Below are positions 45,127-53,464 of a stretch of DNA of 64,000 bases, piece by piece. The DNA is from Luteimonas sp. RC10. GTDB taxonomy: Bacteria > Pseudomonadota > Gammaproteobacteria > Xanthomonadales > Xanthomonadaceae. Position 1 is the stretch's first letter. Each line of letters begins with the position of its first letter. The notes beneath the pieces were generated by a model. The model was not told the DNA's origin, made no database searches, and saw nothing but the letters and a program-made list of their open reading frames with translations. The position numbers were made by a program, and so were the translations under genes. Where the stretch lies: contig NZ_JACHYJ010000002.1 of the NCBI RefSeq assembly GCF_014192745.1, positions 1 to 64,000 of the forward strand, given 5' to 3'.

Positions 45127-45921
45127 ATGTCCTCCGCCTTAGGTTCCGAAACGGTGCTCGACGTCCGCCACTGGACGGACGCGTACTTCAGCTTCACCAC
45201 GACCCGCGACGACGGCTTCCGTTTCGACAACGGCCAGTTCGTGATGATCGGCCTGCAGGTCGAGGGCAAGCCGCTGCTGCGCGCCTACTCGATCGCCAGC
45301 GCGAACTGGGAAGAGCAGCTCGAGTTCTTCAGCATCAAGGTCGACAACGGCCCGCTGACCTCGCGCCTGCAGCACATCCAGCCAGGCGACCAGATCCTGG
45401 TGGGCCGCAAGCCGACCGGCACACTGCTGATCCACGATCTGCACCCCGGCCGCAATCTGTACCTGCTGGGCACAGGCACCGGTTTTGCGCCGTGGCTGTC
45501 GGTGATCAAGGACCCCGAGACCTACGAGCGCTTCGACAAGGTGATCGTCACCCACGGCGTGCGTTCGGCGCAGGACTTGGCCTACCGCGACTACATCGTC
45601 AACGAGCTGCCGCGGCATGAATTCCTCGGCGAGCAGATCTCGCGCCAGCTGCTGTACTACCCGGCCGTCACCCGCGAGGACTTCATGTTCGATGGCCACA
45701 GCCACCGCGGCCGGCTGACCGAACTGCTCGACAGCGGCCGTATGGCCGCCGACCTCGGCCTGGCGCCGCTCGACCCGGCCTTTGATCGCGCGATGATCTG
45801 CGGCAGCCCGCAGATGCTGGCCGATTTCCGCGGCCTGCTCGATGCCCGCGGCTTCGAGGCCGCGCCGCGCATCGGCACGCCGGGGCAGTACGTGTTCGAG
45901 CGCGCCTTCGTCGAGAAATGA
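45127..45921 (+). CDS. fpr: Ferredoxin/flavodoxin--NADP+ reductase
   Basis: FAD enzyme exchanging electrons between NADPH and ferredoxin or flavodoxin, important in oxidative stress. The 264-residue class I bacterial FNR has FAD-binding RAYSIAS (residues about 53-59), the NADP-pocket GTGTGFAPWLS and MICGSPQML, and ends PGQYVFERAFVEK, typical of bacterial Fpr with FAD stacking on the terminal aromatic. Start ATG 45127 was preferred to longer upstream frames that run through the promoter. Confidence 0.92.
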   Translation: MSSALGSETVLDVRHWTDAYFSFTTTRDDGFRFDNGQFVMIGLQVEGKPLLRAYSIASANWEEQLEFFSIKVDNGPLTSRLQHIQPGDQILVGRKPTGTLLIHDLHPGRNLYLLGTGTGFAPWLSVIKDPETYERFDKVIVTHGVRSAQDLAYRDYIVNELPRHEFLGEQISRQLLYYPAVTREDFMFDGHSHRGRLTELLDSGRMAADLGLAPLDPAFDRAMICGSPQMLADFRGLLDARGFEAAPRIGTPGQYVFERAFVEK

Positions 45922-45976
45922 GGCCGGACAGCGGCCAGCGCGCGCCGACGCCTCACGCCCGCACCGCCGGTGGCGC

Positions 45977-46483
45977 TCAGCGCCGCGGCGGACTTGTGTC
46001 TTCGTCCAGGATCGTCTCGATCCATCCACGCAAGGCATCCGGCGCGGTCGACGGCGCGTAGCGTGCGCGCACGCAACCGTCACGACCGACCAGGAACTTG
46101 GTGAAGTTCCACTTGATCCGCCGGCTGCCGAGCAGCCCGCGCTTCTGCCCGCGCAGCCAGGCCCACAGTGGATGCGCATTCGGGCCGTTGACCTCGACCT
46201 TGGCGAACATCGGGAAGTCGACCGCATAGTTGAGCGCGCAGAAGTTGCGGATGGCGTCCGCGTCGCCCGGCTCCTGATGACCGAACTGGTCGCACGGAAA
46301 CCCGAGCACCACCAGCCCCCGATCGCGGTAGTCCTGCCACAGCCGCTGCAGGCCGGCGTACTGCGGCGTGAATCCGCAGCGCGAAGCGACGTTGACGATC
46401 AGCAACACGCGATCGGCGAAATCCGACAGTGGCTGGTCGGCGCCGTCGAGCGTGCGGGCTGTGAAATCATGGACCGTAGTCAT
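45977..46483 (-). CDS. Glutathione peroxidase family thiol peroxidase
   Basis: A 168-residue peroxidase reducing lipid or hydrogen peroxide. The peroxidatic residue is C36 (not selenocysteine) in NVASRCGFTPQY; the catalytic tetrad partners Gln and Trp lie in VLGFPCDQFGHQE and IKWNFTKFLV. Bacterial members often use thioredoxin. It lies convergent with fpr, another redox gene, 55 bases away. Start at ATG 46483. Confidence 0.9.
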   Translation of the reverse strand: MTTVHDFTARTLDGADQPLSDFADRVLLIVNVASRCGFTPQYAGLQRLWQDYRDRGLVVLGFPCDQFGHQEPGDADAIRNFCALNYAVDFPMFAKVEVNGPNAHPLWAWLRGQKRGLLGSRRIKWNFTKFLVGRDGCVRARYAPSTAPDALRGWIETILDEDTSPPRR

Positions 46484-46700
46484 TGCGGTGACGGATGGGG
46501 ACGTGGCCCGCAGTCTGCCGCAGATCCTGCCGCGATGACGTCGCATGGGCAGCGTATCGATTGATTGCCATCATGCGTCACGCGAACAATGGCCTTCATC
46601 CTATTGAAGTCATTGCAAAGACGCGGTGCGGACTTCCGGCACGGTCATCGTGTTTCCCGATGGGCTAGCCTAGGGGGTCAAGTCACCCGGAGAGTCACCC

Positions 46701-48899
46701 TTGCTCAAGCACCCGCTTGCCGCTGCACTGTGTGCGGCCCTTGCCGTGTCCGCCCTGCCCGTCTTCGCCCAGTCTTCGGGCACCGCCACGACCGCGCCTG
46801 CGGCAAGCGCCCAGCGCCCGGCCGACAATCCGCTGTTCGTCGAGAGCACGCTCGATCTGCGCTATCCGCGCTTCGACCTGATCCAGGACGCGCACTTCGG
46901 CCCCGCCTTCGACGCCGGCATGGCCGAGAACCTGCGCGAGATCGAAGCGATCGCCAACAATCCCGAGCCGCCGACCTTCGACAACACGATCGTCGCGCTG
47001 GAGAAGTCCGGCGAACTGCTGTCGCGCGCACGCCGGATCTTCGGCAACCTCAATGGCACCGACACCAACGACACGCGCAAGCAGATCGACGCCGACTACG
47101 CGCCGAAGTTCGCCGCGCACCGCGACGCGATCATGCTCAATCCCAAGCTCTTCGCCCGCGTCGACACGCTGTACAAGAACGTCGCCTCGCTCGGTCTGGA
47201 CGCCGAGGGCCAGCGCCTGGTCGAGCGTTACCACACCATGTTCGTCCGCGCCGGCGCCAACCTGAGCGACGCGCAGAAGGAGCAGATGCGGCGCATCAAC
47301 GCCGAGTCGGCCAAGCTCTCGACGACCTTCAGCCAGAACGTGCTCAACGAGGTCAACGACTCGGCCGTCGTGGTCGACACCGTGGCCGAGCTCGACGGCC
47401 TGAGCGAGGCGCAGATCGCTGCCGCGGCCGAAGCCGCCAAGTCGCGCGGGCTCGAAGGCAAGTACGTCATCACCCTGCTCAACACCACCGGCCAGCCGCC
47501 GCTGCCGCAGATCAACAACCGCGCGCTGCGCGAGCGCATCCACAAGGCCTCGGTCGCCCGCGGCAGCCGCGGCAACCAGTACGACAACACCGGCGTCATC
47601 GCCCAAATCCTCAAGCTGCGCGCCGAGCGCGCCAACCTGATGGGCTACCCGAACCAGGCCGCCTTCATCCTCGAGGATTCGACCGCCGGCACCGTCGAGG
47701 CCGTCAATGGGATGCTCGGCCAGCTGGCCCCGGCCGCCGTCGCCAACGCCAAGCGCGAGGCGGCCGAACTGCAGGCGATGATCGACCGCGAGCAGGCCGC
47801 CAAGGGCGAGCCCACGTTCCAGCTCGAGCCGTGGGACTGGGCCTACTACTCGGAGAAAGTCCGGCAGGACAAGTACAGCTTCGACGATGCCCAGCTCAAG
47901 CCCTACTTCGAGATGAAGAACGTGCTGGAGAACGGCGTGTTCTTTGCCGCGACCAAGCTCTACGGCATCACGTTCAAGGAACGCACCGACCTGCCCAAGT
48001 ACCACCCCGACACCTGGACCTATGACGTCTTCAACGAGGACGGCAGCCAGCTGGCGATCTTCATCTACGATCCCTACGCGCGCCCGTCCAAGCGCGGTGG
48101 CGCGTGGATGAACTCCTACGTCTCGCAGTCCGAGCTCGACGGCACGCTGACAGTCACCGCCAACCACCAGAACATCCCCAAGCCGCAGGCCGGCCAGCCG
48201 ACGCTGCTGACCTGGGATGAGGTCACCACGATGTTCCACGAGTTCGGCCATGCACTGCACGGCATGTTCTCGGACGTGAAGTACCCGTTCTTCAGCGGGA
48301 CCAGCGTGCCGCGCGACTTCGTCGAGTTCCCCTCGCAGGTCAACGAGATGTGGGCCGACTGGCCGGAAGTGCTGGCCAACTACGCCAAGGACTACCGCAC
48401 CGGCGCGCCGATGCCCGCCGAACTGCTGGAGAAGGTGCAGGCGGCCGCGAAGTTCAACCAGGGCTTTGCGACCACCGAATACCTGGGCTCAGCGATGCTC
48501 GACCAGTATCTGCACCAGTTGCCGGCCGACCAGCTGCCGGCGGCGTCCGAGGTCATGACGACCGAGGCCGCCGCACTCAAGGCGGCCGGCCTGGACTACC
48601 CGCCGGTGCCGCCGCGCTACCGCACGCCGTATTTCAGCCACATCAACGGCGGTTATGCGGCCGGCTACTACGCCTACATCTGGTCGGAAGTGCTGGACGC
48701 CAACACCGTGCAGTGGATCGAGCAGAACGGCGGCCTGACCCGCGCCAATGGCGATCGCTTCCGCAGCACCCTGCTCTCGCGTGGCGGCAGCAAGGACGCC
48801 AAGCAGCTGTTCGTGGATTTCACCGGCCACGAGCCGCAGATCCAGCCCCTGCTGATCAAGCGTGGCCTGGCGCCCGATCCGAAGGACGCAACGAACTGA
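46701..48899 (+). CDS. dcp: M3-family peptidyl-dipeptidase (Dcp), exported
   Basis: Zinc dipeptidyl carboxypeptidase cutting dipeptides from peptide C-termini. The 732-residue protein starts at TTG 46701 with GGAGAG 8 bases upstream and has a signal peptide (LAAALCAALAVSALPVFAQ), so it is predicted periplasmic. The zinc site HEFGHALHG (HExxH-type) lies at about 513, with the third ligand Glu in the following VEFPSQVNEMW. The leftward gpx gene diverges, 217 bases away. Confidence 0.93.
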   Translation: MLKHPLAAALCAALAVSALPVFAQSSGTATTAPAASAQRPADNPLFVESTLDLRYPRFDLIQDAHFGPAFDAGMAENLREIEAIANNPEPPTFDNTIVALEKSGELLSRARRIFGNLNGTDTNDTRKQIDADYAPKFAAHRDAIMLNPKLFARVDTLYKNVASLGLDAEGQRLVERYHTMFVRAGANLSDAQKEQMRRINAESAKLSTTFSQNVLNEVNDSAVVVDTVAELDGLSEAQIAAAAEAAKSRGLEGKYVITLLNTTGQPPLPQINNRALRERIHKASVARGSRGNQYDNTGVIAQILKLRAERANLMGYPNQAAFILEDSTAGTVEAVNGMLGQLAPAAVANAKREAAELQAMIDREQAAKGEPTFQLEPWDWAYYSEKVRQDKYSFDDAQLKPYFEMKNVLENGVFFAATKLYGITFKERTDLPKYHPDTWTYDVFNEDGSQLAIFIYDPYARPSKRGGAWMNSYVSQSELDGTLTVTANHQNIPKPQAGQPTLLTWDEVTTMFHEFGHALHGMFSDVKYPFFSGTSVPRDFVEFPSQVNEMWADWPEVLANYAKDYRTGAPMPAELLEKVQAAAKFNQGFATTEYLGSAMLDQYLHQLPADQLPAASEVMTTEAAALKAAGLDYPPVPPRYRTPYFSHINGGYAAGYYAYIWSEVLDANTVQWIEQNGGLTRANGDRFRSTLLSRGGSKDAKQLFVDFTGHEPQIQPLLIKRGLAPDPKDATN

Positions 48900-48925
48900 T
48901 CGCTTAACGCGATGCGTGACCAGAG

Positions 48926-48957
48926 CGCCCGGCCCCGCGCCGGGCGTTCTTCTTTTC
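48926..48957 (+). terminator. Rho-independent terminator of dcp
   Basis: Stem CGCCCGGC, loop CCCGC, stem GCCGGGCG, followed by TTCTTCTTTT. Confidence 0.85.
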
Positions 48958-48985
48958 GGCCCACCCCAATGCGGGATGGGCGCTG

Positions 48986-49090
48986 CGCTCCGGATAGACA
49001 GCGGCTGCCAGCCAAAAGCCGCTCTTCCCTCGGTCAAGACCGCTTCGCGGTCCGGCGCTTGGCGTTCGCATGGATGCACGGCACACACGA
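48986..49090 (-). repeat. Structured dispersed repeat, copy E (partial, reverse orientation)
   Basis: Reads on the minus strand. It keeps the right half of a long-form copy: GGACCGC, GAA, GCGGTCT; then TTGACCGAGGGAAGAGCGGC, GGCTGGCAGCCGCTGT and flank ATCCGGAG. It is most like copy A, including the CATGCGAACGCC segment found only in A's insert. The left end is missing, so it is a truncated relic. Together with copy C it accounts for most of the 525-base gap between dcp and the sirtuin gene. Confidence 0.8.
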
Positions 49091-49164
49091 GACCGAACGC
49101 GTGCGACTTCTTCCAACGCATCGCTTGGCCGCTCTAGTTGAAGGCAGTTATCGAAACGGCCTCG

Positions 49165-49277
49165 GCAGCGGACTGCTGGCCGGTGGCCGCGTCAAGCGCG
49201 CCATGGATGGTGCGCGCCCGAGTCAAGGCAGGATGCCTTGCCGAGGGGGGAGCGGCTTCCGGCCAGCAGGCCGCTGC
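49165..49277 (+). repeat. Structured dispersed repeat, copy C (short form)
   Basis: A 113-base short form. Outer ends GCAGCGGACTGCTGGCCGG and CCGGCCAGCAGGCCGCTGC pair with one mismatch. Hairpin 1: GCGCGCC, loop ATGGAT, GGTGCGC (49196-49215). Hairpin 2: GTCAAGGC, loop AGGAT, GCCTTGCC (49222-49242). Right flank CCATCCGAAG. It lies 148 bases upstream of the sirtuin start and downstream of the dcp terminator, so any transcript carrying it is not dcp mRNA. Confidence 0.93.
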
Positions 49278-49424
49278 CCATCCGAAGCGGACTCGTAACA
49301 CCGTACTTAATAGAAGGGCCTTGGTTCTTGGCACCTCGTTCAAGGACAGGTTTTTCAGGCGAAGCCACTTTACGCGCGAGCGCGCGCACCCACGAAAGGC
49401 AGAAGCCCGGAGTAGCATGGCCCC

Positions 49425-50282
49425 ATGTCCGCGATCGTCCTCGACAGCAGCGAAGCCACCGAACGCCTGCGCGACTGGCTCGGCGGATTCCACCGTGTCT
49501 TCGTGCTCACCGGCGCCGGCATCAGCACAGGCTCGGGCATTCCCGACTACCGCGATACCGACGGCGCCTGGAAGCGCCCTGCCCCAGTGACCTGGCAGGC
49601 GTTCACCGGCGACCCGGCGATCTACCGCCGCTATTGGGCACGCAGCTTCGTCGGCTGGCCACGATTCTCTGTGGCGCGCCCCAACGCCGCGCACCAAGCG
49701 CTGGCCGTCCTCGGCAATGGCGGTCCGATCGCGACCCTGCTGACCCAGAACGTCGACGGCCTGCACCAGGCCGCCGGCAGCCGCTCGGTGATCGACCTGC
49801 ACGGCCGGCTCGACCGCGTCGTCTGCCTGGGTTGCGGCACCGTGATGCCGCGCAATGCGCTGCAGCCCAGGCTCGTTGCCGACAACCCCGACTGGCATCC
49901 CGGCGCGGCCGCGATGGCGCCCGATGGCGACGCTGACATCGCCGCCGAGTCCGAAGCCGTCTTCGTGCCGCCACAGTGCCTGCACTGCGGCGGCCTGCTC
50001 AAACCCGACGTCGTGTTCTTCGGTGAGAACGTGCCGACAGCGCGCGTGCAGGCCGCGAGGACGGCATTGGCAGAGAGCGACGCGATGTTCGTCGTCGGCT
50101 CTTCGCTGATGGTCTACTCGGGCTTCCGTTTCGCCAAGATGGCCCACGAGGCGGGGCTGCCGCTGGCGATCCTCAACCGCGGGATCACGCGTGCGGACGC
50201 GCTGGCCACGTTGCGGCTCGATGCCGAGATCGGCCACACCTTGGGCGCGCTCGCGCGCGACGGCTCAGCCGGCGACGAATAG
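49425..50282 (+). CDS. NAD-dependent protein deacylase, sirtuin (Sir2)
   Basis: Removes acyl groups from lysines using NAD. The 285-residue protein has GAGISTGSGIPDYR (NAD loop), TQNVDGLH with catalytic His in LHGRLDRV, and two zinc pairs: CLGC (about 130-133) and CLHC (about 187-190). The SIRT4-like (class II) spacing, longer than E. coli CobB, is seen. The C-terminus overlaps the convergent lipoprotein gene by 18 bases. Confidence 0.92.
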   Translation: MSAIVLDSSEATERLRDWLGGFHRVFVLTGAGISTGSGIPDYRDTDGAWKRPAPVTWQAFTGDPAIYRRYWARSFVGWPRFSVARPNAAHQALAVLGNGGPIATLLTQNVDGLHQAAGSRSVIDLHGRLDRVVCLGCGTVMPRNALQPRLVADNPDWHPGAAAMAPDGDADIAAESEAVFVPPQCLHCGGLLKPDVVFFGENVPTARVQAARTALAESDAMFVVGSSLMVYSGFRFAKMAHEAGLPLAILNRGITRADALATLRLDAEIGHTLGALARDGSAGDE

Positions 50283-51086
50283 ATCGCGATACGCCGGCGC
50301 CACGTGCGGCACCAGCACCGACGCCGGCACCTCAACGGTCTGCATGCCGTCCGAATACGGCCCGACCTGGTAGGGCGGGAACACGAAACGCAGACCCGCA
50401 AGCTTGCCGCCGGGGCCGGCGATCGGCTCGAACTGCTGGAAGTTGGCCACGTCCGGCCGCGCACCTTCGTCGATCATCCGGCCTGCGGTCTGCATCATCC
50501 GGCTGCGCTCGGCCGGATCGAGCTCATCGGCGTCGATGCGCTGCGACAGTGCGGCATGCAGTTGCTCGCGCACATAGTCCGAAATCGCCTGCCAATCGCC
50601 CGCGCCGGCGACGAGTTCGTCGGCGGTGAGCAAGTGCTCCTCGCGGACGAGCCAGAAGAAACGCGCGATGATCGGGTTGTCGTGTGCCCCGCCGGTGTAG
50701 CTGCCGCCATCGGCGGCGATGGCGAGCACACGCGGGGTGTCGAGCAGCGTGGTGAAACTCAACGACAGATCGTAGGTCACGCCCGGCTGCAGCTCGGTGC
50801 CCGGCAAGGCCTGCTTGAGCTCGTCGCGGGCCGCCTGGGCGAAGCGATGCAGCTCGGCGGCAAGCCCCGGGTACTTGTTGGCTTCGGGCGGGTAGCTGAT
50901 GCCCACGATGTAGCGCGGGTCCATCTCGACCACATCCTCGAGCTTGACGGGTGTTTCGGCCAGCGGCTGCACTGCCTCGGCAACGGCGCCCCCGGATCCG
51001 GCCGCCGGCTGCGCCGGCACGGGCGCCTCACGCTGGCAGGCCAGCAGCAACAGCGGCAATACGCACAGCACCATCCGTCTCATCAT
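50265..51086 (-). CDS. DUF3298/RsiV-like lipoprotein
   Basis: A 273-residue lipoprotein: signal peptide and lipobox LLLLAC (Cys17), Pro/Ala linker, then an RsiV/PdaC-type domain: YPPEANKYPGLAAELHRFAQAARDELKQ, TGGAHDNPIIARFFWLVREEHLLTADEL and a DUF3298 end FVFPPYQVGPYSDGMQTVEVPAS. Such domains bind muramyl-containing substrates or lysozyme in some homologues. Starts at ATG 51086 or 51083 after GAGGA. The last 18 bases overlap the sirtuin gene on the other strand. Confidence 0.82.
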   Translation of the reverse strand: MMRRMVLCVLPLLLLACQREAPVPAQPAAGSGGAVAEAVQPLAETPVKLEDVVEMDPRYIVGISYPPEANKYPGLAAELHRFAQAARDELKQALPGTELQPGVTYDLSLSFTTLLDTPRVLAIAADGGSYTGGAHDNPIIARFFWLVREEHLLTADELVAGAGDWQAISDYVREQLHAALSQRIDADELDPAERSRMMQTAGRMIDEGARPDVANFQQFEPIAGPGGKLAGLRFVFPPYQVGPYSDGMQTVEVPASVLVPHVAPAYRDLFVAG

Positions 51087-51183
51087 CGATCCTCGGGGCC
51101 GCCCAGCGGCATGGAACTCACGAAACGCTAACGACATCGACGTGGCCTGGTCGTGAACGACGGACGCCAGGCCGACGCATACG

Positions 51184-51212
51184 AAAAAGCCCCGGACGTT
51201 ACCGTCCGGGGC
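51184..51212 (-). terminator. Terminator of cold-shock gene 2
   Basis: On the minus strand: stem GCCCCGGACG, loop GTAA, stem CGTCCGGGGC, then TTTTT. Confidence 0.92.
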
Positions 51213-51237
51213 CGGATCTGGCAGACGCTGCGGGCGA

Positions 51238-51447
51238 TTAGATCGCCTGCACCTCGTCAGCCTGCAGGCCCTTCTGGCCCTGCACGACCTTGAAGGAGAC
51301 CTTCTGGCCTTCCTGCAGCGACTTGAAGCCGGTGCCCTGGATCGAGCGGAAGTGGACGAACAGGTCCTGGCCGCTCTCCGGGGTGATGAAGCCGAAGCCC
51401 TTGGCATCGTTGAACCACTTGACGGTTCCGGTCTGGCGCTCTGACAT
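51238..51447 (-). CDS. Cold-shock-domain protein (Csp), paralogue 2
   Basis: A 69-residue OB-fold nucleic-acid chaperone. RNP1 is [10 protein letters not shown] and RNP2 [29 protein letters not shown] closes the fold. Start ATG 51447 follows AAGGAG. A sharp terminator follows. The region from 51448 to the next gene holds a long untranslated leader (a GATAAT at 51662-51667 on the minus strand could be its -10, giving a leader near 205 bases), typical of cold-shock messages. Paralogue at 31216. Confidence 0.95.
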   Translation of the reverse strand: MSERQTGTVKWFNDAKGFGFITPESGQDLFVHFRSIQGTGFKSLQEGQKVSFKVVQGQKGLQADEVQAI

Positions 51448-51815
51448 GGTGTTACTCCTTGAAGCAGTGTGGTCATTGGAACACGACGGCCGGCGTTGTT
51501 TGGATGGCCGGTTGCCGCGACTGTCTAGCAAGGGGTAACGCGAAAGCGATGGAGCGGATCGTCCCGACCGAAAAGCTCCGGCCGTCGTGAGATTGGATCT
51601 ACCGCATCGGAGCCACGATGTACCGTGATCCCGCCTTGAACAGTCCGCGCACGATACCGCAATTATCGACTGAAATGTGAATAGGGGGACGACGATGCCA
51701 CCCTCCCCGTCGGTGCCAAGGGGATGGCCGACGGCTGCCTGGGCCGGCTGGCCCAGCGCCGCCATGCCGGCTGCGGATGAGGCGTGGAACACCGCGGCTC
51801 CCAGCAACAGGCCGC
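51448..51815 (-). promoter_or_regulatory. Leader/promoter region of cold-shock gene 2
   Basis: 368 bases without a supported gene. A possible -10 GATAAT lies at 51662-51667 (minus strand). A stop-free frame runs through to the Csp start but has no ribosome site and begins only with TTG, so it is taken as untranslated leader. Confidence 0.5.
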
Positions 51816-52727
51816 TCAGTCCGTCGCCGCCCGGCGATCGCGCTTGCCCTGGTTCTTGCGGTCGCGCGTACTGCTGCTGCCGTTGATCGAGGCCTGCCGG
51901 CTTTCGGCAGCGTGCAGTTCCAGTGCCTTGGCACGGGCCTGCGGCGACTGGAAGCCCGGCGTCGCCGGCGCTGCACCATCGTGGCCGATCTCTTCCCAGG
52001 GCTTGGGCGTGCGCGCCTGCGCTTCGTGCTGTTCCAGCAACTGCCGCGTATTGTCGAGCGCGCGCTCGGGCGAAATGCGCGTACCACGGCGCGACTTGCG
52101 CGCGGGCGCCGCCGGCTTGTCCGCGGCATCCGGCGTGCGCGCCGTGGCCGTCTTGCGCGACCGGGCCGATACCGGCTTGGCCGTGGTCTTGCCGACACTG
52201 GTCGATGTCGTTGCGGACGCCGCACGCCGTGAGGTGGCCGACGTTGCCGAGGTCTTGGACGCCGCCTTGGCGGCCTTGCTGGTCTTGGCGGACTTAACAG
52301 ACTTCGTGCGCGTGCCTGCCGTGCTGGCAGCAGCGGCCGACTTGGCAGCCGGCTTGCGTGCGCCCGTCGCGCTCGTCTTCTTCGCGGACTTGCGTGCCGC
52401 CGTCGTCGCCGCCTTGGCTGCCTTCGCGTTGTCCTTCTGGCGTGTTTCGAGGCGGCCGAGGATGTCGGCGAGCAGTTCGGCCTTCTCGCCCGTGCGCGCG
52501 TTCGCCTGTCCGGTCCGTCCGGTCTTGCTGCCGGTCGACTTGCGCGAAGCCAGACGCTGGCGCTTCTCCAGATCGCGCGCACGATCGCGGGCGGTGCGCG
52601 CGCGGGTCACCAGCTTGGCGAGTTGGGCGTCGCTCAGACCGCGCACTGCATTGGCGCGGCTGGCGTCGTACAACCCCATCTCGGTCTTGTTGAGCAGGCT
52701 GGTGGCTTTCGCTCGGGTCACGGCCAT
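51816..52727 (-). CDS. Lys/Ala-rich histone-H1-like protein
   Basis: A 303-residue basic protein. The N-terminus ([57 protein letters not shown]) is a conserved helical region; the middle (about 85-215) is Lys/Ala/Ser/Thr-rich low complexity like the tail of eukaryotic H1 and bacterial HctB; the C-terminus has [33 protein letters not shown]. Probably binds DNA nonspecifically. A start 6 bases earlier (52733) is possible. Function is not established. Confidence 0.65.
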   Translation of the reverse strand: MAVTRAKATSLLNKTEMGLYDASRANAVRGLSDAQLAKLVTRARTARDRARDLEKRQRLASRKSTGSKTGRTGQANARTGEKAELLADILGRLETRQKDNAKAAKAATTAARKSAKKTSATGARKPAAKSAAAASTAGTRTKSVKSAKTSKAAKAASKTSATSATSRRAASATTSTSVGKTTAKPVSARSRKTATARTPDAADKPAAPARKSRRGTRISPERALDNTRQLLEQHEAQARTPKPWEEIGHDGAAPATPGFQSPQARAKALELHAAESRQASINGSSSTRDRKNQGKRDRRAATD

Positions 52728-52822
52728 GGACATGCACTCCGTTTGATGGATGTGCGTGCAGGAATATCACGCATCGCATGCAAGGCCGGTGAGCGCGGAC
52801 GCAAGCCGCGCTGTGCGCGCCG

Positions 52823-53440
52823 CTAGAAGAACGACGGCGACATCAGGCGATCGACGAAGCTGCCGAGCACGCGCGGCTCCATCATCACGGTGAACAACAC
52901 ACCGTAACCCGCGCCCCACAGATGCGCGCTGTGGTTGATGTTGTCGCCGCCTCGGCGGTCCATCCAGATGCTGTAGCCGACATAGCACACGCCGAACACG
53001 ATCGCCGGCATCGGGATGAAGAACACCAGCAACATCGACCACGGGCTGAGCAGGATCGACGCGAACAGCACCGCCGACACCGCGCCCGAAGCCCCCAGAC
53101 TGCGATAGTGCGGGTCGCGCCGGTGACGCAGATAGGTCGGCAGGATCGCCACGAGGATCGCCGACAGGTAGAACAGCAGAAAGCCGACCGGGCCGATGTA
53201 TGGCGCGAACGCGCGCTCGATGCCGCCGCCGAAGAAGAACAGCGTGATCATGTTGAAGAGCAGGTGCTGCCAGTCGGCATGGATGAAGCCATGCGTCAGC
53301 AGCCGGTCGTACTGGCGGTAGCGGTCCACCGCCGGCGGCCACAGAATCAGCCGGGCGAGCAATTGCGGCTTTTCGAACGCCTGCCACGACACCACGGCGG
53401 TGACGACGATCAGCAGCAGCGTGACGGGAGCGAGGTTCAT
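52823..53440 (-). CDS. Rhomboid-family intramembrane serine protease
   Basis: A 205-residue six-helix protein cutting within membranes. The nucleophile is S118 in GASG and the catalytic His is H173 in NHSAHLWGAGYG; the WR-type motif in loop 1 and the first-helix HADWQHLLFNMITL are present. Substrate unknown. Encoded 24 bases from the peptide transporter gene, both minus strand. Confidence 0.88.
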   Translation of the reverse strand: MNLAPVTLLLIVVTAVVSWQAFEKPQLLARLILWPPAVDRYRQYDRLLTHGFIHADWQHLLFNMITLFFFGGGIERAFAPYIGPVGFLLFYLSAILVAILPTYLRHRRDPHYRSLGASGAVSAVLFASILLSPWSMLLVFFIPMPAIVFGVCYVGYSIWMDRRGGDNINHSAHLWGAGYGVLFTVMMEPRVLGSFVDRLMSPSFF

Positions 53441-53464
53441 CGGACGGGCTTCCGGAAGGACGGA

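Noticed and set aside
51448-51807. In-frame 120-codon upstream extension of the second cold-shock gene.
   Set aside because: Standard Csp begins at the ATG with AAGGAG; the extension starts with TTG, has no Shine-Dalgarno and matches the length of a typical untranslated leader.
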